Source: Viola odorata
Lineage: Eukaryota > Streptophyta > Magnoliopsida > Malpighiales > Violaceae
Assembly: GCA_963691705.1 (NCBI GenBank)
Contig: OY829542.1
Span: 45,753,105 to 45,817,104 of the forward strand
Direction of reading: 5' to 3'
Length of the DNA: 64,000 nucleotides
Shown here piece by piece: positions 20,948 through 33,300 of the stretch. Position 1 is the first letter of the stretch; each line of letters begins with the position of its first letter. The notes under the pieces are model-generated. The model did no database searches. It was given only the letters and a program-made list of their open reading frames with translations, and had not been told where the DNA came from. The translations under genes were made by a program, and so were the position numbers.

Positions 20948-23900
20948 TGTTACCACTCTAGGGGGAGAAGGATGCTAATGCTAGCGGCCTTGATACGAAC
21001 CTAGAATGCGTCTGCGTCCTGCTCAGGAGGTAACGACCCCAAGGACAAGACTTTCCCACGATTTGCAGCCGTAAGCAGTCCTCACCTGATATTAGCGTTT
21101 GCACTCATGCTCTGAAACAAGGCTAAGTGTTTTACTCTCATAAAGATGCAACTAACATGATACATAATTTACAGTTCGCAATGTCAATCCGAGTGAATAG
21201 ACTTCGAATGAAGATGCACATGCATGGGCGTTCTAATAATCGATGGGACTTTTACGGAAAAGAATGAAAGGACGCGAAATGTCCGAAAAGAAGCTTATTT
21301 TGGAAAAGATTGCTTTGCTTGGGAGTTGGAAGGCTTTTGATGAGTGATGTTTTGCTGATTGGCCCGGATGAGGGCGAGGTACGCGAGTTCTTTCGCTTTT
21401 TGCTGGGGATGCTTACTTGACAGAGTGCGCTAGCTCTGGGATCCTTGCTGGGGGTGCTTTTCGCTCGGCCAGGGGCCCTTTTCTTGAGTCTTCATTGGGG
21501 AGCGTCGTCGCTGTTCCTTTTGCGCCTCACTACTTGAGTTGGCCTGGGGCCCCTTTCTCTTCTCGGGTTCTCACTAGGGATGCTTGCTTTGAGGTTTCTT
21601 GAGTTGGCCTTGGGCCTCTTTTGCTTGACTTTACTGGGGAAAGTTTTCTTCGAGATTTCTCGAATTGAGTTGTCCCCGGGCTGTGATTGCTTTGGCTCTT
21701 CGATTGTTTGTATTCTTCGAAGGTCTTTGAGCATTTTCTTTCTTTTCTTTTCTTTTCCTTTTTCCCTTCTCTTTTTTCTTTTTTCCTCGCACTTTCCCCT
21801 TTTTTATTTATTTATTTATTTTTATTATTATTATTATTAGTATTATTATTTTTTATTATTATTATTATTTTTTTATTTTTATTTTTATTTTTATTTTTTT
21901 TATATCCCTCCCATTTTTGATTTGATTTGAAATGCAACAGAGCAGAGCAAGCACAACCTTCATCTTGATCTTTTCCCCTTCTGTTTTGAGGCCTCGGCCT
22001 TCGTCGTTGCTGCTTCTTCGGTGATGGTCCTTAGCAATCTCCTGGTGACCTTTTCCGTCTCCTTCGTCGTGAACTTGAACTTGGCTTGCTTTTACTTCCG
22101 GCTGGCAATTTTAGCTGAAACTGCTCTTTGGCTCTCGGGGTATGAGTGATATTGACGGTTTGGGGGGTGATGACATATATGGTGGAAAGAGGGAAAAAAC
22201 GAAAAAAGTGGAGAAAATCGTAGAAGTCCCATGTCACTTTATAGCTATCCCATGTCTAATGGCGCATGTACCCTGGATATTATGCGAACTCAACTAGTAC
22301 CTAGTCAGGCCCTTACACTCATGAAGGATAAGACGTGATGGCTCAAAAATACTTACCGGGATTTGTCTATGACTTCTTACGTCGGAGCAAACCGCGGATA
22401 TAAGAGCAAACAGGTAATATCATGCATGGCACGTAATTTGGATAGATGCTGGAGTTAACAGAGGGATTAAATATTCCTAATCTATGCGATGCATGAAAAT
22501 GCTTATGAGAGTAGTATGCTTTTGTTTGAGCCGGGCTAAAGAGGGATTTTTGATTGATTTTTGATTTTTGATTGACGGGTGGTTTGATTGCTAGGGGGTT
22601 TGATTGCTAGACGTTTGATTGCTGGGTGTTTGATTGCTGGATGTTTGATTGCTAGATGGTTTGATTGCTAGATGTTTGATTGCTAGATGTTTTTATTGCT
22701 GGAATGTTTGATTGCTAGATGTTTGATTGCTAGATGTTTTGATTGCTAGATGTTTTGATTGCTAGATGTGGGGGATGACTTATTTGCAAGGGCCTAACGA
22801 GAACCTAAGGTTGCCCCCAGTGGGCCAGACGACCGTACTCGACTTAAAGCTAACAAAGCGAGCAGGAATAAAAACAAATTTAAATAAAGGGAAAAGAAAG
22901 AGGGACTCCCCTGAACTGCGCAGCGGGGTTGCACGGGCGTCTTCCACGAGCTCCATGCGGATGACAGCGAGATGCTTCCAGTCCCTGTGAGATGCAGAGG
23001 GGAAAACGGAAAGGGAAATTAATTTGAAAATAAAACTGAGATAAGTTCAGGGATTCTCCCTTCCTTTAACTCGGCTTTTCGAGGGTGCTTATGACGTAGT
23101 CCCAGCTCCAGAATGCCTTGCTTAGATGCGCTGATTGGTTTCTTTTTCAGCTGCTTCATGGGAACCGCCGATCCAGGTTGAAGGGATGATGAGATCCGCA
23201 TTTAGTCCATTTACTTACCGGTTCTTGCTAGACCTTCGTTGATGGGCTTCGTGATTGCTCGGGGGTAAAGGGGAAATCCTCTGTCTCCGAGATGTGCAGC
23301 GGGGCCGCAAGGGTATATGCTTACCGTTCTTCTGCAGGCAACAAGTGGGGGTGACCCAGTCCCTAAAAAAGATATGGCGAGAACAAATGTGGAGTAAATG
23401 CAAGACAATTTTTAGCAAAAGTAATGTGATTGATAAGTTTTAATCTCTCCCTTTTGGACGGGCAATCCGTGGGTCACTGAGTGTGACCTGTGTCGGATGT
23501 TGGTTGATGATGGCTTTGTTGTTAGATGCTTTGTCGTAGCTCTTGCCTTGGCGTGGGTGACACTCGCAGCCTGGCTGTCCCTCAATTAAAGGATTGATCT
23601 TCACCGTGTTGATCATGGTGCGGAGGTTGGGAAACTGCTTGAACAAGACCGCATTGAGTATGTTGACGATAGTTCTAGGGGGACATCTTTCTGTCGTGCT
23701 TTTTCCAGGAGTTGTTGCTTGCAAGGGTATGCTAGGCAACCATGGCGTTTTGGTGATGAGCTCCTTCCGAATAGGTGAACGGAGATGGGAGCCGACGTTG
23801 CTAGTGTTCCGACAGCTCGGTCAGCATGGGATGGGCTTTGTGACTTTGGTCTAGTGTTCGGTCCTTTGAGACCGGTTGTTTGCGATGCCGGTTGTGCTGG

Positions 23901-24301
23901 TAGTACTGCGGGGAAAAGAAATTTTACTTTAGATGGTGATGGTTTGTCTTAAAATCTTTCCTGATTCGCTCTTGAAGGTGGCCTGCTGCGGCAATTCAAC
24001 AGCTCCTATGAGCGAAACTCTCTGGTTCTATCGTGATGACGAGCTGAGGCGTGAGACCTTACGTCCCTGCAAAAATGAAGATTGATTAGTGGCGTTAGTC
24101 TAAGTGACGCGTCTTACGTCCCGAGCTACTCCTGGGGGGCCATCCATCCCATGCCTCCTTTTGTCATCTCACAAATTTTAAGAAAAAGAAGGGGACAATA
24201 AATTTTTTAAAATAATGAGCATCTCCTGAAAAAACTTGTTTTATTAATTTCAGGACAAATGTTTGTGCTAGATTGTCATGATAAAACTCTATGTCCTTGG
24301 C
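20948..24301 (-). other. Element B 3' region, right part, non-coding
   Basis: It continues B after the nested element. Its first 40 bp finish the 45-bp minisatellite. Then come a block homologous in reverse to element A 14300-15600, a T-rich simple repeat (about 21735-21905, TTA and TTTTTA units) and a 15-bp minisatellite (22580-22768). The part from 22770 to 24300 shows no recognisable protein on either strand. Confidence 0.7.
22580..22768. repeat. 15-bp minisatellite (TTTGATTGCTAGATG)n
   Basis: About twelve imperfect units, with TGCTGG and TGCTAG variants and one-base length changes. It lies within the element B 3' region and is not seen in element A. Confidence 0.88.
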
Positions 24302-24850
24302 CTAGCCGAACGCCCAATTCGTGACGCTTTCGGCGAAGTATCTCTTGACTGCATCGGCATTTACCGGTCTCGGGAGATCGTCTCCATCCATGCTGGTTAG
24401 CATTAGGGCACCCCCTGAGAATGCACTTTTGACTAGATATGGGCCCTCGTACCTTGGGGCCCATTTTCCTTGACTAGCCTCCTGATGAGGGAGAAACTTC
24501 TTCAGCACTAAATCCCCAGTCTCGAACTTGCGAGGTCGCCCTTTCTTGTTGTAAGTGTTGGCCATTCTTTGCTGATATAATTGTGCCTGGCAGATAACGG
24601 CCAAATGCTTTTCGGGAAGGAGGTTCAGCTTGCTCGTACCTCTCCCTTGCCCAATCTGACTCTTCAACTTCAGACTCTGCCAGGGTTCTGAGAGAAGGGA
24701 TTTCTACCTCAAGAGGAATTATAGCTTCCATGCCGTAAACTAATGACTAAGGAGTTGCCCCCTGTGGATGTGCGGGTTGCTATCCGGTAAGCATGTAGTG
24801 TGAAAGGAAGTGTGTCATGCCAGTCTTTGTGAGTGACTACCATTTTTGGA
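24302..24850 (-). pseudogene. Integrase C-terminal remnant of element B
   Basis: Minus-strand text: HKDWHDTLPFTLHAYRIATRTSTG, then a frame change, EVEIPSLRTLAESEVEES, a second frame change near 24640, and LPEKHLAVICQAQLYQQRMA through RKFETGDLVLKKFLP and KWAPRYEGPYLVKSAFSGG to VKRYFAESVTNWAFG and a stop. This is the end of an Ogre/Tat integrase (end of the catalytic core plus the GPY/F-type C-terminal domain). At its upstream edge (about 24845) it is joined directly to RT-coding sequence, so most of pol is missing. At least two frameshifts are visible. Confidence 0.85.
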
Positions 24851-25230
24851 TGATTTTCTTCAAACTTTTGTTTGACCGGTTTAAACTCAGGTTTTAATGG
24901 AATGTGATGCTTATCTATCCCGGGATCAAGACCTGGCATATCGGTGTACGACCATGCGAATGCGTCCGAGTAGTCTTTTGAGGAGGGAAATCAATCTTTC
25001 CCTCAGAGTCGTATCCAAGGTAGTTCTGATCTTGACTAACTTCTGACCCTCATTGCTTGCCCCCAAGTTTACTTCGTCCAATTCCTCCTCACGAGGGGTC
25101 ATTTCCTTTTCTGAACTTTCTAGTAAACGGGCTAGTTCGTCGGAGATTTCGACCTTATCTTCGGTGGTGACGACCATTTCTTTGCCAGTAAAGACATAGG
25201 TTTTACCAAGACAATCCGAACTAACAATCA
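24851..25230 (-). pseudogene. RT N-terminal remnant of element B
   Basis: Minus-strand text includes REEELDEVNLGASNEGQKLV, TTLRERLISLLK, a frameshift near 24970, and MPGLDPGIDKHHIPLKPEFK, the standard lead-in to Ogre/Tat reverse transcriptase. It stops within the fingers, before any catalytic residue, and passes into integrase sequence. Upstream near 25231 the sequence TTTTAATTTTAG|GATG looks like a 3' splice site. Ogre elements are known to have an intron between protease and RT, so this is compatible, but no donor was identified. Confidence 0.8.
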
Positions 25231-25522
25231 TCCTAAAATTAAAAGTGCGAAAAAAGAGATGCGTGAAACTGAAAATTTGCATATAAATTGATTTTTAACA
25301 AAAGGGAACATGAGTCCCTACAAAATGGCTTCGTAAGAAAACGTGCAAACATATATTTTTTCAAAAGGAGTAATTTCGGAGAGACATCCGGAAGCATGGT
25401 GATGGTCCAGCTGCACACAGACTCCCCTGACTTCTTTACGAAAATGACTGAACCAGGCAACGGTTCTTCTTCTCCCGGGGCATCAATACAGGAATCTGAA
25501 GCTATACTGACCACGGTGCGAT
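25231..25522 (-). other. Former protease/intron interval of element B
   Basis: This lies between gag and RT in the minus-strand order. Short open frames are present, but I could not recognise a protease active site. The interval could be the intron expected in Ogre-type elements plus a decayed protease. Confidence 0.4.
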
Positions 25523-27305
25523 TCATATTGACGATTTCGACTGTGAGGGAGAATGTGGCTCCGATGTGGGGATACATTCTGTCTTCCATGTCATGCCCCC
25601 AATATCAGCAAATTCACTTGTTACTGGCCCAACTTGAGTCATATATTTGTGGGAACAAGAGGTGGGAGGACCGTTACTGACGGTGTCAACTGTCTCTAAC
25701 CCGCAAGTCTTCTTCTGAACCGTTTCCATCAAAATATCATTCATACCTTCACCACCTGAGGCACAGTTTGGGAGAGGGTCGATGGCCGTGTTAGTTCCTT
25801 TCGCCAAGCCCTCGAAGGAGACCCATCCACTCTTGATCAAGCGATTAACTTTTGCTTTGAATGCGAAGCAATTTTTCAGAGTGTGACCTGGGGCTCCAGC
25901 GTGATACTCGCACCTTGCGTTGAGATTACACCATTTCGGGTAGGGAGGCATCTGGTACAATCTGACCGGCCGCCAAGAGATGTTTGTAGATTTCTCCCGC
26001 AGGAAGAGGGAGAGGAGGTAAAGGCTCTCGGTTCCATCGATTTTTTGACGTGTTTTGGTTATTTTGGTCCTTTGGTGGGTGATATGGCTTAGGTTGCCTG
26101 GGTTGTGTGGGTCTTTTGGCTAAGTCCTCGAAAGAGATCCATCCACATTTGATCAAATGGTGAACCTTTCCTCTTAGGGCGGAGCAATCTTCTATTGTGT
26201 GACCCTGAGCTCCAGCATGGTATTCGCATCTAGCATTATGATCGTTCCACTTCGGGTAAGGAGGTTGTAAAGGTTGGATTGGGGTGGGTGCAATTTGTTT
26301 AGCGGCCAAAAGGTGCTCGTAAATCTCCCCCAAAGGAACGGGAAGTGGAGGCAATGGTCCCCGATCCTAATGGATATTTTGGTTTCTTGATTTATTTGGT
26401 GGTTTACATGGTCTATGTTGTGTAAGTTGCGATATTTGTGTTGGGGGTGATGGGAAAGGTTGCCTGTCATCCAAAGGAAAAGAAATCCTTGCGGCTAGTT
26501 CTTTCTGTTTCTGAGCATACATTTTTACTGATTCCTCGGCCCTTTTCTCTAGATTTTGCAAGTCAGAACGGCTAGGTGTGATTTCTGCGTCGAGCTTGTA
26601 CCGTTCAGATGTTTCGTTGTGGTGGATTTTGAGGTGGGTTTTGGGGCGTTCAATCCCCGCGTACCTCTCGGATTGTGGGATCTTAAACTTCCGAGGCGTC
26701 GTAGTTCCTAGCATCATGCTTTTATTAGCGGGATCCCTAGGGTCATATGTTTCAATAACCCTTAGCTTGTCCTCTCGTGGGCTCAATCGATCAACACTGG
26801 ACCCTTTTGCACTAATGGTGCCAAAACCTATTGCCGGTGAATATTCACGAGAGGACTGTAGCTGTGTCGGATTGCTTCCCGGAAGCTTAGTTTTCGATGG
26901 TCCCGAAATTGCGGCTTGGGTAGAACGAACCTGAGATGGGTGGGAACACAGTCTGCTTGTACCTACTGCGGCTGTAGGGTTGGTTGAAAGGTGCTGAAGT
27001 GACGGGGAGATCTCTTCACCCGTCTTAACTGGTGGATTTGCAGCGGTGGGTACAGTGAAGGGACTAACCCATCTCCAATGCCCCGGGGGGCCCGAAAGTG
27101 GTGGGAATACGGAAGGTCCTGCGATGGTGAGCGAAGAGGGCGGTCCTTTTGTTTGAGGGAGATCAAAACCCGGTGGCACTTTGGTGACAGCTTCATCTCT
27201 TTCCTTTTCGGCCCTGGTGGCTCTTTTTGTAGTGATCCTAACTTGCTCCTCTAACTCTGCGATTCTAGCCATTAGTGCTTCATCGGTCTTGGCCGGTTCA
27301 GTCAT
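25523..27305 (-). pseudogene. gag: gag of element B, with capsid deletions and duplicated zinc-knuckle module
   Basis: It starts MTEPAKTDEALMARIAELEE, as in element A. The coiled coil and linker are kept, and KFKIPQSERYAGIERPKTHLK begins the capsid. The core seen in A (HLFRESLAKHALTWYM through FFKQYK) is absent: the text jumps to ERYKLDAEITPSRSDLQNLE. The segment after SFPLDDRQ, matching A's ELISIFVDTFKAPYY, is gone as well. Frameshifts follow near 26360 and 25950. The end carries two zinc knuckles, CEYHAGAQGHTIEDC (about 26200) and CEYHAGAPGHTLKNC (about 25890), each with its own GEIYKHLL-type linker and FEGLAK/FEDLAK tail, so a module of about 330 bp has been duplicated. A working capsid is unlikely. 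Confidence 0.88.
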
Positions 27306-28076
27306 TTTTCATTTTTGAAGTCTAGTTAGGGGGAGCCTGTGCGGAGTAGCTTGCTTCCGAGGAGCTAACGTGAATCTGAAAAAAAAAGAAAAACACAGAA
27401 AAAGGGTACGTACAAGTGAGGATATATAGGTGATATGCAATCCCGAGGCCTCCACATTTGCTCATTCGCTTTTCCGGCAGTACTTTCATTTGATATTTTC
27501 AGGGAGGTCGGTGAGGCGAGGAATCCCAGTGGTTGACAAGATACAAAGGAAGCCTCTATACATTCCAACGATATGAAGCAAATCTGAGATGCTAACAGCA
27601 AAACCCAAATCAGTAGGGGCAACCAATGTCGCCATGCTAGGAGGATCTCTTTCACACTATACTTTTGACGATGCAAGGCCTGATGCCTGGTAAACTCAAC
27701 CGAGGGGAGAGACAACAATCTTTTTATGAACTTGGAGTGATAAACTAGGAAGACATGGCCATGAGTGAGCGATACTCGGATGTTTTGAATACTTGTTCTG
27801 ATTTTTCAGAATTTCGGTGAGATGATTGTGTTTTATCCCGGAGGGATTTTCTCTTTTTGTTTTGCGATGGTTTTTTTTTGGAGGGATAGTTGATATGGAA
27901 AAGATGAGGTGATTTAATAAATATCCGAAAGAGTACGACTTTATTAAAAAGCGTTTACAAAATATGGTAAACTTGCCAACTTCCTAAATTCATCAAAAAT
28001 GGCTAAGATAGATGAAATCAGGGGTCCTAGCTAAAAAGAAAAGATCTGCCGATATCCAAGCCTTTCCCTGAAGGTG
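27306..28076 (-). other. Spacer between ORF1 and gag of element B
   Basis: A non-coding leader collinear with element A 11080-11851. It contains a minus-strand pyrimidine tract and CAG near 27380, a candidate splice acceptor for gag. No gene is seen. Confidence 0.6.
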
Positions 28077-29759
28077 TCATTCCTGGGCGTCCCAGTCTTC
28101 TTGCTTCTGCCAAAAGTACTCCATTGAAGCCAACTCCCCTTTCTGCATCTCTAACTCAGCCTCTAAGGCGGTAATTCGGCTTTGCAGTGCTTGGTTTTTC
28201 CTTTCTCCCAAGTCTGTGCGAGTAGTCAAAACCCTTATCGTTGAATCCTTGTCTTTGATTATGGCACTTGATGCTTCTCTTTTGCGGGTTTCACTGCTCA
28301 AGTGTTCTTTAAAGGCCCTGAGGGCCACCTTCTTTTGTACTGTTTGTACGCGGATGAAATCCTTGTGATGCCTGTCCAGTTCATTCATCTGGACTTCTGC
28401 GTAGCATTGAAGTGCTTGGGCCATATCCCTTTCCTCTATCATCAGATCTCGTTCTTCTTGCGCTGCTCGCATCTGTTCTACCACTTGAGCGTAAGCCATG
28501 ACATTCATTCCTTTGCTCACTTGAGATTCCCCTTCTTCTTCCATCGGTTTTTGATTTTTAGAGCGAGGTAAGATATTGCCATTAACTCGTCTCGACCTCC
28601 ATTGCGGATATTCCGGTATTGTGGTTGCAGGGATGCCGTGTCCTTTGAGACAAAAAGGGTGGGCCCAGTCTTGGGCGTACAGCTGAATGTTCTGATTTTC
28701 TCCAGTGTGTGGCAGGTCTGACCTTGTCATGCCGAATGTTACAGGAATTATTTGCGTGATGCAGAACTGTCTGAGGACGAGGGCAGGGCAATAGTGAGTG
28801 CATCCCCATGCTCCGATCAAAGGAACCCAAGGTAAGTGTCCGCAGCAGACGATGGGATTGAAAGTCTGCAGCCATTTGGCGTGCCAACTGAAGTCTTCTT
28901 CTGAGAGGTTTATGAATTGGTCGATCCAGACATCCTTATTTTCCAACTCCCATCTATCCGTGGTCATTGCGTTGATAACCCTGAGTAGAGGGCATGACCT
29001 TATGTAGCTTGCGAAGAAAATGGTCTGATCAGGAATCTATTTGAAGTGGCTGACCAACCATACTGTCAACAACTGGGTGCAACATGTAAGTCTCCCTTTC
29101 CCTTTTCTTCGACAAGAGTCCAAGGAGAGAAAGGTCTCGGCCAAAATGGCTATTGTAGGATTGATGGCATTTGTTTCCATCTCATAGAAGATGTTGGCTG
29201 CTGCAAAGTCGATGGCATTCCTCATTTTTGGAAAGAGGACAAATCCTACAATGGCGAAAGCCAGAATCCTTAAGCATTTCTTTCCGTTGGACAATCGAAA
29301 GTGTGCCTCAATATCTGACCAACACCAGAAGTAGTCACCTTCTCTGACACGAGTAGTGATTCCCAATAACTCATCGAGCCTTATTTTAACACTCGAGGAG
29401 TCGAGTTGAACATTCTGGTATATGGCCGATATAGGAGAGGTGAAGCACATCAGAGCTGAGTACTCCTCTAGCGTAGAAGTTAAGTCTACCTCTTTGTCGA
29501 AAGAGAAGCACCGATAATAGGGATCCCAGAATTTTAGGGCTGCCCGGATGCAACCCCAATCAGTCTTTACGTCAACTAGGGTCAGTAGCTTTCCATAAAT
29601 ACCCTCAAACTGTGTCTCTTCGTCTTCAGTCAGCTCATTTCTCAACATCCGAATCCTAGTTAAGTCAAAGTCCACGACTTCTACTTTGATCGTAGTGGTG
29701 ATGTCAGGGGCGAACCCACGTTCCAACAGATCTCCTTGGGCAGCTTGATCGTCGAAGCT
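28077..29759 (-). pseudogene. ORF1 of element B (Ogre-type accessory protein), one internal stop
   Basis: A minus-strand reading frame of about 560 codons, open except for one TAG at 29037-29039 (after WLVSHFK). The first half has VDVKTDWGCIRAALKFWDPY, CFSFDKEVDLTSTLEEYSAL and the second half PWVPLIGAWGCTHYCPALVL and VLRQFCITQ. This is the pattern I know from the DUF7745-type proteins encoded before gag in Ogre elements, whose function is unknown. The last 150 residues are charged, heptad-like coiled coil (EERDLMIEERDMAQAL, LEAELEMQKGELASME). No ATG opens the frame. It enters from a TTTTCAG acceptor-like site near 29770, so a spliced start is plausible. Element A has deleted nearly all of this gene. 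Confidence 0.75.
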
Positions 29760-30315
29760 TCATCCCCTGAAAATATCAAATGAAAGTAGTGTAGGTGCCG
29801 ACATGTCGAATGAGCAAGATGGGTCCTATGGGACAAAAATAAAATTTTAAATGCAAAGTAACCTGCGCATGTAAGAAATCCGCAGTTCGTATAACAGAAA
29901 AAAATCACGTCAATATGCCAACAAGACAAATAGAGCCACGACAAGCAGGTATAATCATGATGCACGTACCTCTGATTCCGACACTTCTAACTGGCTTGAA
30001 TGGTTCCCGGATGATACCATGAAAAGGTCCCTAAAGTGTCGTCCAGTCTCCCGATTTCTTGCGAAATCGTATAACCTTTCGACTGGCTTTAGGGGTTCAT
30101 CCGAGTTGGGATTGGTGAACACTACCCAGGACATGTGTCCTAGGGCGTCACTACTACCCTCCTATTTTGGTAATTGTCCCCTGGGTGTAGGGCGCTATGA
30201 AATGCATATGACAATTGATAAAGAAAATAAATAAACAGACCAGCAATTGATCAAAGCAAATAAATAAACAAATAAAACACCTCTCTAAAAAGATAAAACC
30301 GACTCCGACCCTAAG
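29760..30315 (-). other. Element B leader between primer site and ORF1
   Basis: Non-coding, collinear with element A 10395-10972. It ends at an acceptor-like TTTTCAG (minus strand, near 29770) just before the ORF1 frame. Confidence 0.65.
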
Positions 30316-30333
30316 GTCCCAGTGAAGTCGCCA
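30316..30333 (-). other. Primer binding site of element B (tRNA-Arg type)
   Basis: The minus strand reads TGGCGACTTCACTGGGAC, three bases beyond the LTR end. It is the same type as in element A, with one change in the run of G. Confidence 0.85.
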
Positions 30334-30336
30334 AAC

Positions 30337-33300
30337 TGTCTCGCCCCACGAAAATTACGAAAAAGGTAATTCACGAGTGTGCAACGAAATTTGAAACCTT
30401 CAGATGCTCGGCGTAAAAGGACGCCTAGCAGCATGCAATGAAGTCGCCACCCTAATTTGGTTGCTAGGCTTAGGGAACCCTAATCGTCATGGCATAGGAA
30501 ATATAATAAGTAAAAAAACTAAAGGCACAAAAAAGGGGTCTGGACCCCAGACAAAGGTTCGGGGTCGTATTATGGTCTCGGGAAGGTGTTAGGCACCCGA
30601 GTCACATCCGAAAACGGTTACCGGTTGATGAGAGAGGTGTTTAAAAAGGTGTTTGATAAAATGCGTTTTGAAAAAGGGGCCCTCAGAGGAATCGTCACTT
30701 TAGCCTTTACTATGATCGTGACCGTTCAGGAATAATAAAAAGATCTTTTGGACGGGGTTACCGTTTATCAAGATCGATTGATTATTCCTGACCGTAACGT
30801 AATGGGACTGAATTTTCCGTAAGACTGAATAAGCGCCCTCTTTTTTCATCATCGGGCCTTGCATGATTAAATTAATTACTATGTGATCCTAACATGGATT
30901 GCTAACAGAGTACAAGTTTAAATGATTGATTTTAAAGTGGAAAACTGATGTGGGATCGAAAATCCCCATGTACAGGCAGTCAATACAACGAGAATTTAAA
31001 ATCATATGAACATGGCATTTTAAGCAACTCTTTAAACACGTTGTTCATGTGGGTCGATTTTAATTCTAGCAGTTCTATATATCATGCGTACGATTGATAT
31101 TTGCGAAAAAGCGTTGAATAATTAAAAAGGAACGAAAGGCGTACTTTCGAGCGAAGCTTGAAATTAAAACCTACAAAATGAGAGTGTTAGTGATAGCTCG
31201 AAAAATAAATAAACAATTCTATGAGTGCAAAAATTTAAATGACAGTTGATTGTATACGAGAAATGATGGATTTCACGCATACGAGAATTAAATGCTGAGT
31301 TTGATAAGTGCAGGAAAATAAATGACGACAGTTGATTGCATGCGAGAAATGATGAATTTTACGCATATGAGAATTTAGATGCTGAATGGATTGCGTGCGA
31401 AGAATAATGGATTTTACGCATACGAACATTAAATGTTGTGTTGATTGCATGCGAAAAATGATTGATTTTAAGCATGCGAGAATTTAAATGCTGGGTTGAT
31501 TGCATGCAAAAAATGATTAATTTTACGCATACGAGAATTTAAATGCTACGTTGATTGCTTGCGAAAAATGATTGATTTTACGCACACGAGAATTAAATGC
31601 TGAGTTGATTGCATGCGAAAAATGATTGATTTTACGCACACGAGAATTCAATGCTGAGTTGATTGCATGCGAAAAATGATTGATTTTACGCATACGAGAA
31701 TTTAAATGCTACGTTGATTGCATGCGAAAAATGATTGATTTTACACACACGAGAATTAAATGCTGGGTTGGTTGCATGCGAAAGATGATGGATTTTAAGC
31801 ATACGAGAATTAAATGCTGAGTTGATAAGTGCAGGAAATTAAAAGAGTTGATGATAAAAAAATTTAAAACAGTTAATGATTTGCAGAAATTTTAATGATT
31901 GATACTGCAGAAAATTAAAGCAATTGATACTGCAAAAAATTAAAGCAGTTGATATTGCAGAAAATAAACAATTGATATTGCGACCGACCATGTAGGCGGT
32001 ATTGAATTTAAATTGCCGAAAGTAAATTGCAGAATTTTAAAGTGCGGGAAAGTAAAGTGCGGAAAATTAAACAGTTGATAATTTGCGGAAGAATTTCCAG
32101 CAATTTGCGAAAAATTAAAGCAGTTGATATTGCAGAAAATAAACAATTGATATTGCGACCGACCATGTAGGCGGTATTGAATTTAAATTTCCGAAAGTAA
32201 ATTGCAGAATTTTAAAGTGCGGAAAATTAAACAGTTGATAATTTGCGGAAGGATTTCCAGCAGTTTGCGAAAAATTAAAGCAGTTGAATATTTACGAGAA
32301 TTAAAATGCGACCGATCATATAGGCGGTATATTTAAATTGCCGAAAGTAAATTGCGAACAATTAAAGTGCAGAAGAATAAAGCAGTTGATAAGTGCAGAA
32401 AATTAAACAGTTGATAGTGCGAAAAATAATCATACGAAGCATGCGATTTATTTTACGGAAAAACGTGATCCGAAGTTTTGAAAACAATTGAAAATGGGCT
32501 GGGCCCAATTGAAGAATGAAAAGAAAAATGGAAAATGAGCCAGGAATAGTGCCTGGCCCATGAAAATTAAAAGGAAGGGTGATGGGCTTGACGCATGAAT
32601 AGGCCATTATGGCACTATTCATCGTCATTTTCACCACGTCGCCGGCGCTACTGCCGGCGACCAAGGTCCGGCCACCCGTGGTCGGATCTTGAAAATCTTC
32701 ATACCGAAATGCTCGTCTCCTCGACGGCTTCCCGACAGTATGAACGTTGACTTGAAGTTTAAATCGTACAGAGTTTAATTTTGAAAAAATGACGAAACCG
32801 TTAATTATCGAAAACTAATTAATTCGCACAACCTAGCTAACGATTTTCAAAATTGAAAGCATGTATTTAATCTACATCACGTATGTGAATTAATAGCACA
32901 AAAACAAGCAATTTATTTGCTTGAGATCAAGCCAAACGAAATTAAAAGGAAAACATGCTAAAAAAATGAAAACGAGCTAGAGAGAGAAAGCTCACTTTAA
33001 ACTTTGAACTTGGGCTATCGATGCTCGATATGAGCTATCAATCAAGGAGAGGGAAGAAAGCAAGCTTCTCTTGCGATTTTGGTGCCCATTTTCCGTTCGA
33101 TGAGGGGCTGTATTTATAGCCTTCAAACGCGTGGCTTGCCGGACGAGGAGCTGCGCGTGGAGGCCGACTGGTCGCGGTGGCAAGGCTAGGGTGCTAGCCG
33201 TGATGATGGCGGAGGGACAGGAAGCTACGGACGCGATGGGAGCAGGTGGCTCGGGCGAGGACTTCGCGGCTTCCTCACATTAATTCAAGGGCCATTGATC

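Noticed and set aside
21735..21905. T/A-rich stretch as a possible origin or matrix attachment site
   Set aside because: It is a simple TTA/TTTTTA repeat within the element B 3' region. Nothing else supports a special function.
25231..25522. Protease domain in element B
   Set aside because: I searched for a D-S/T/N-G motif in all minus-strand frames and found none. The interval may be an intron or decayed, so no protease is claimed.
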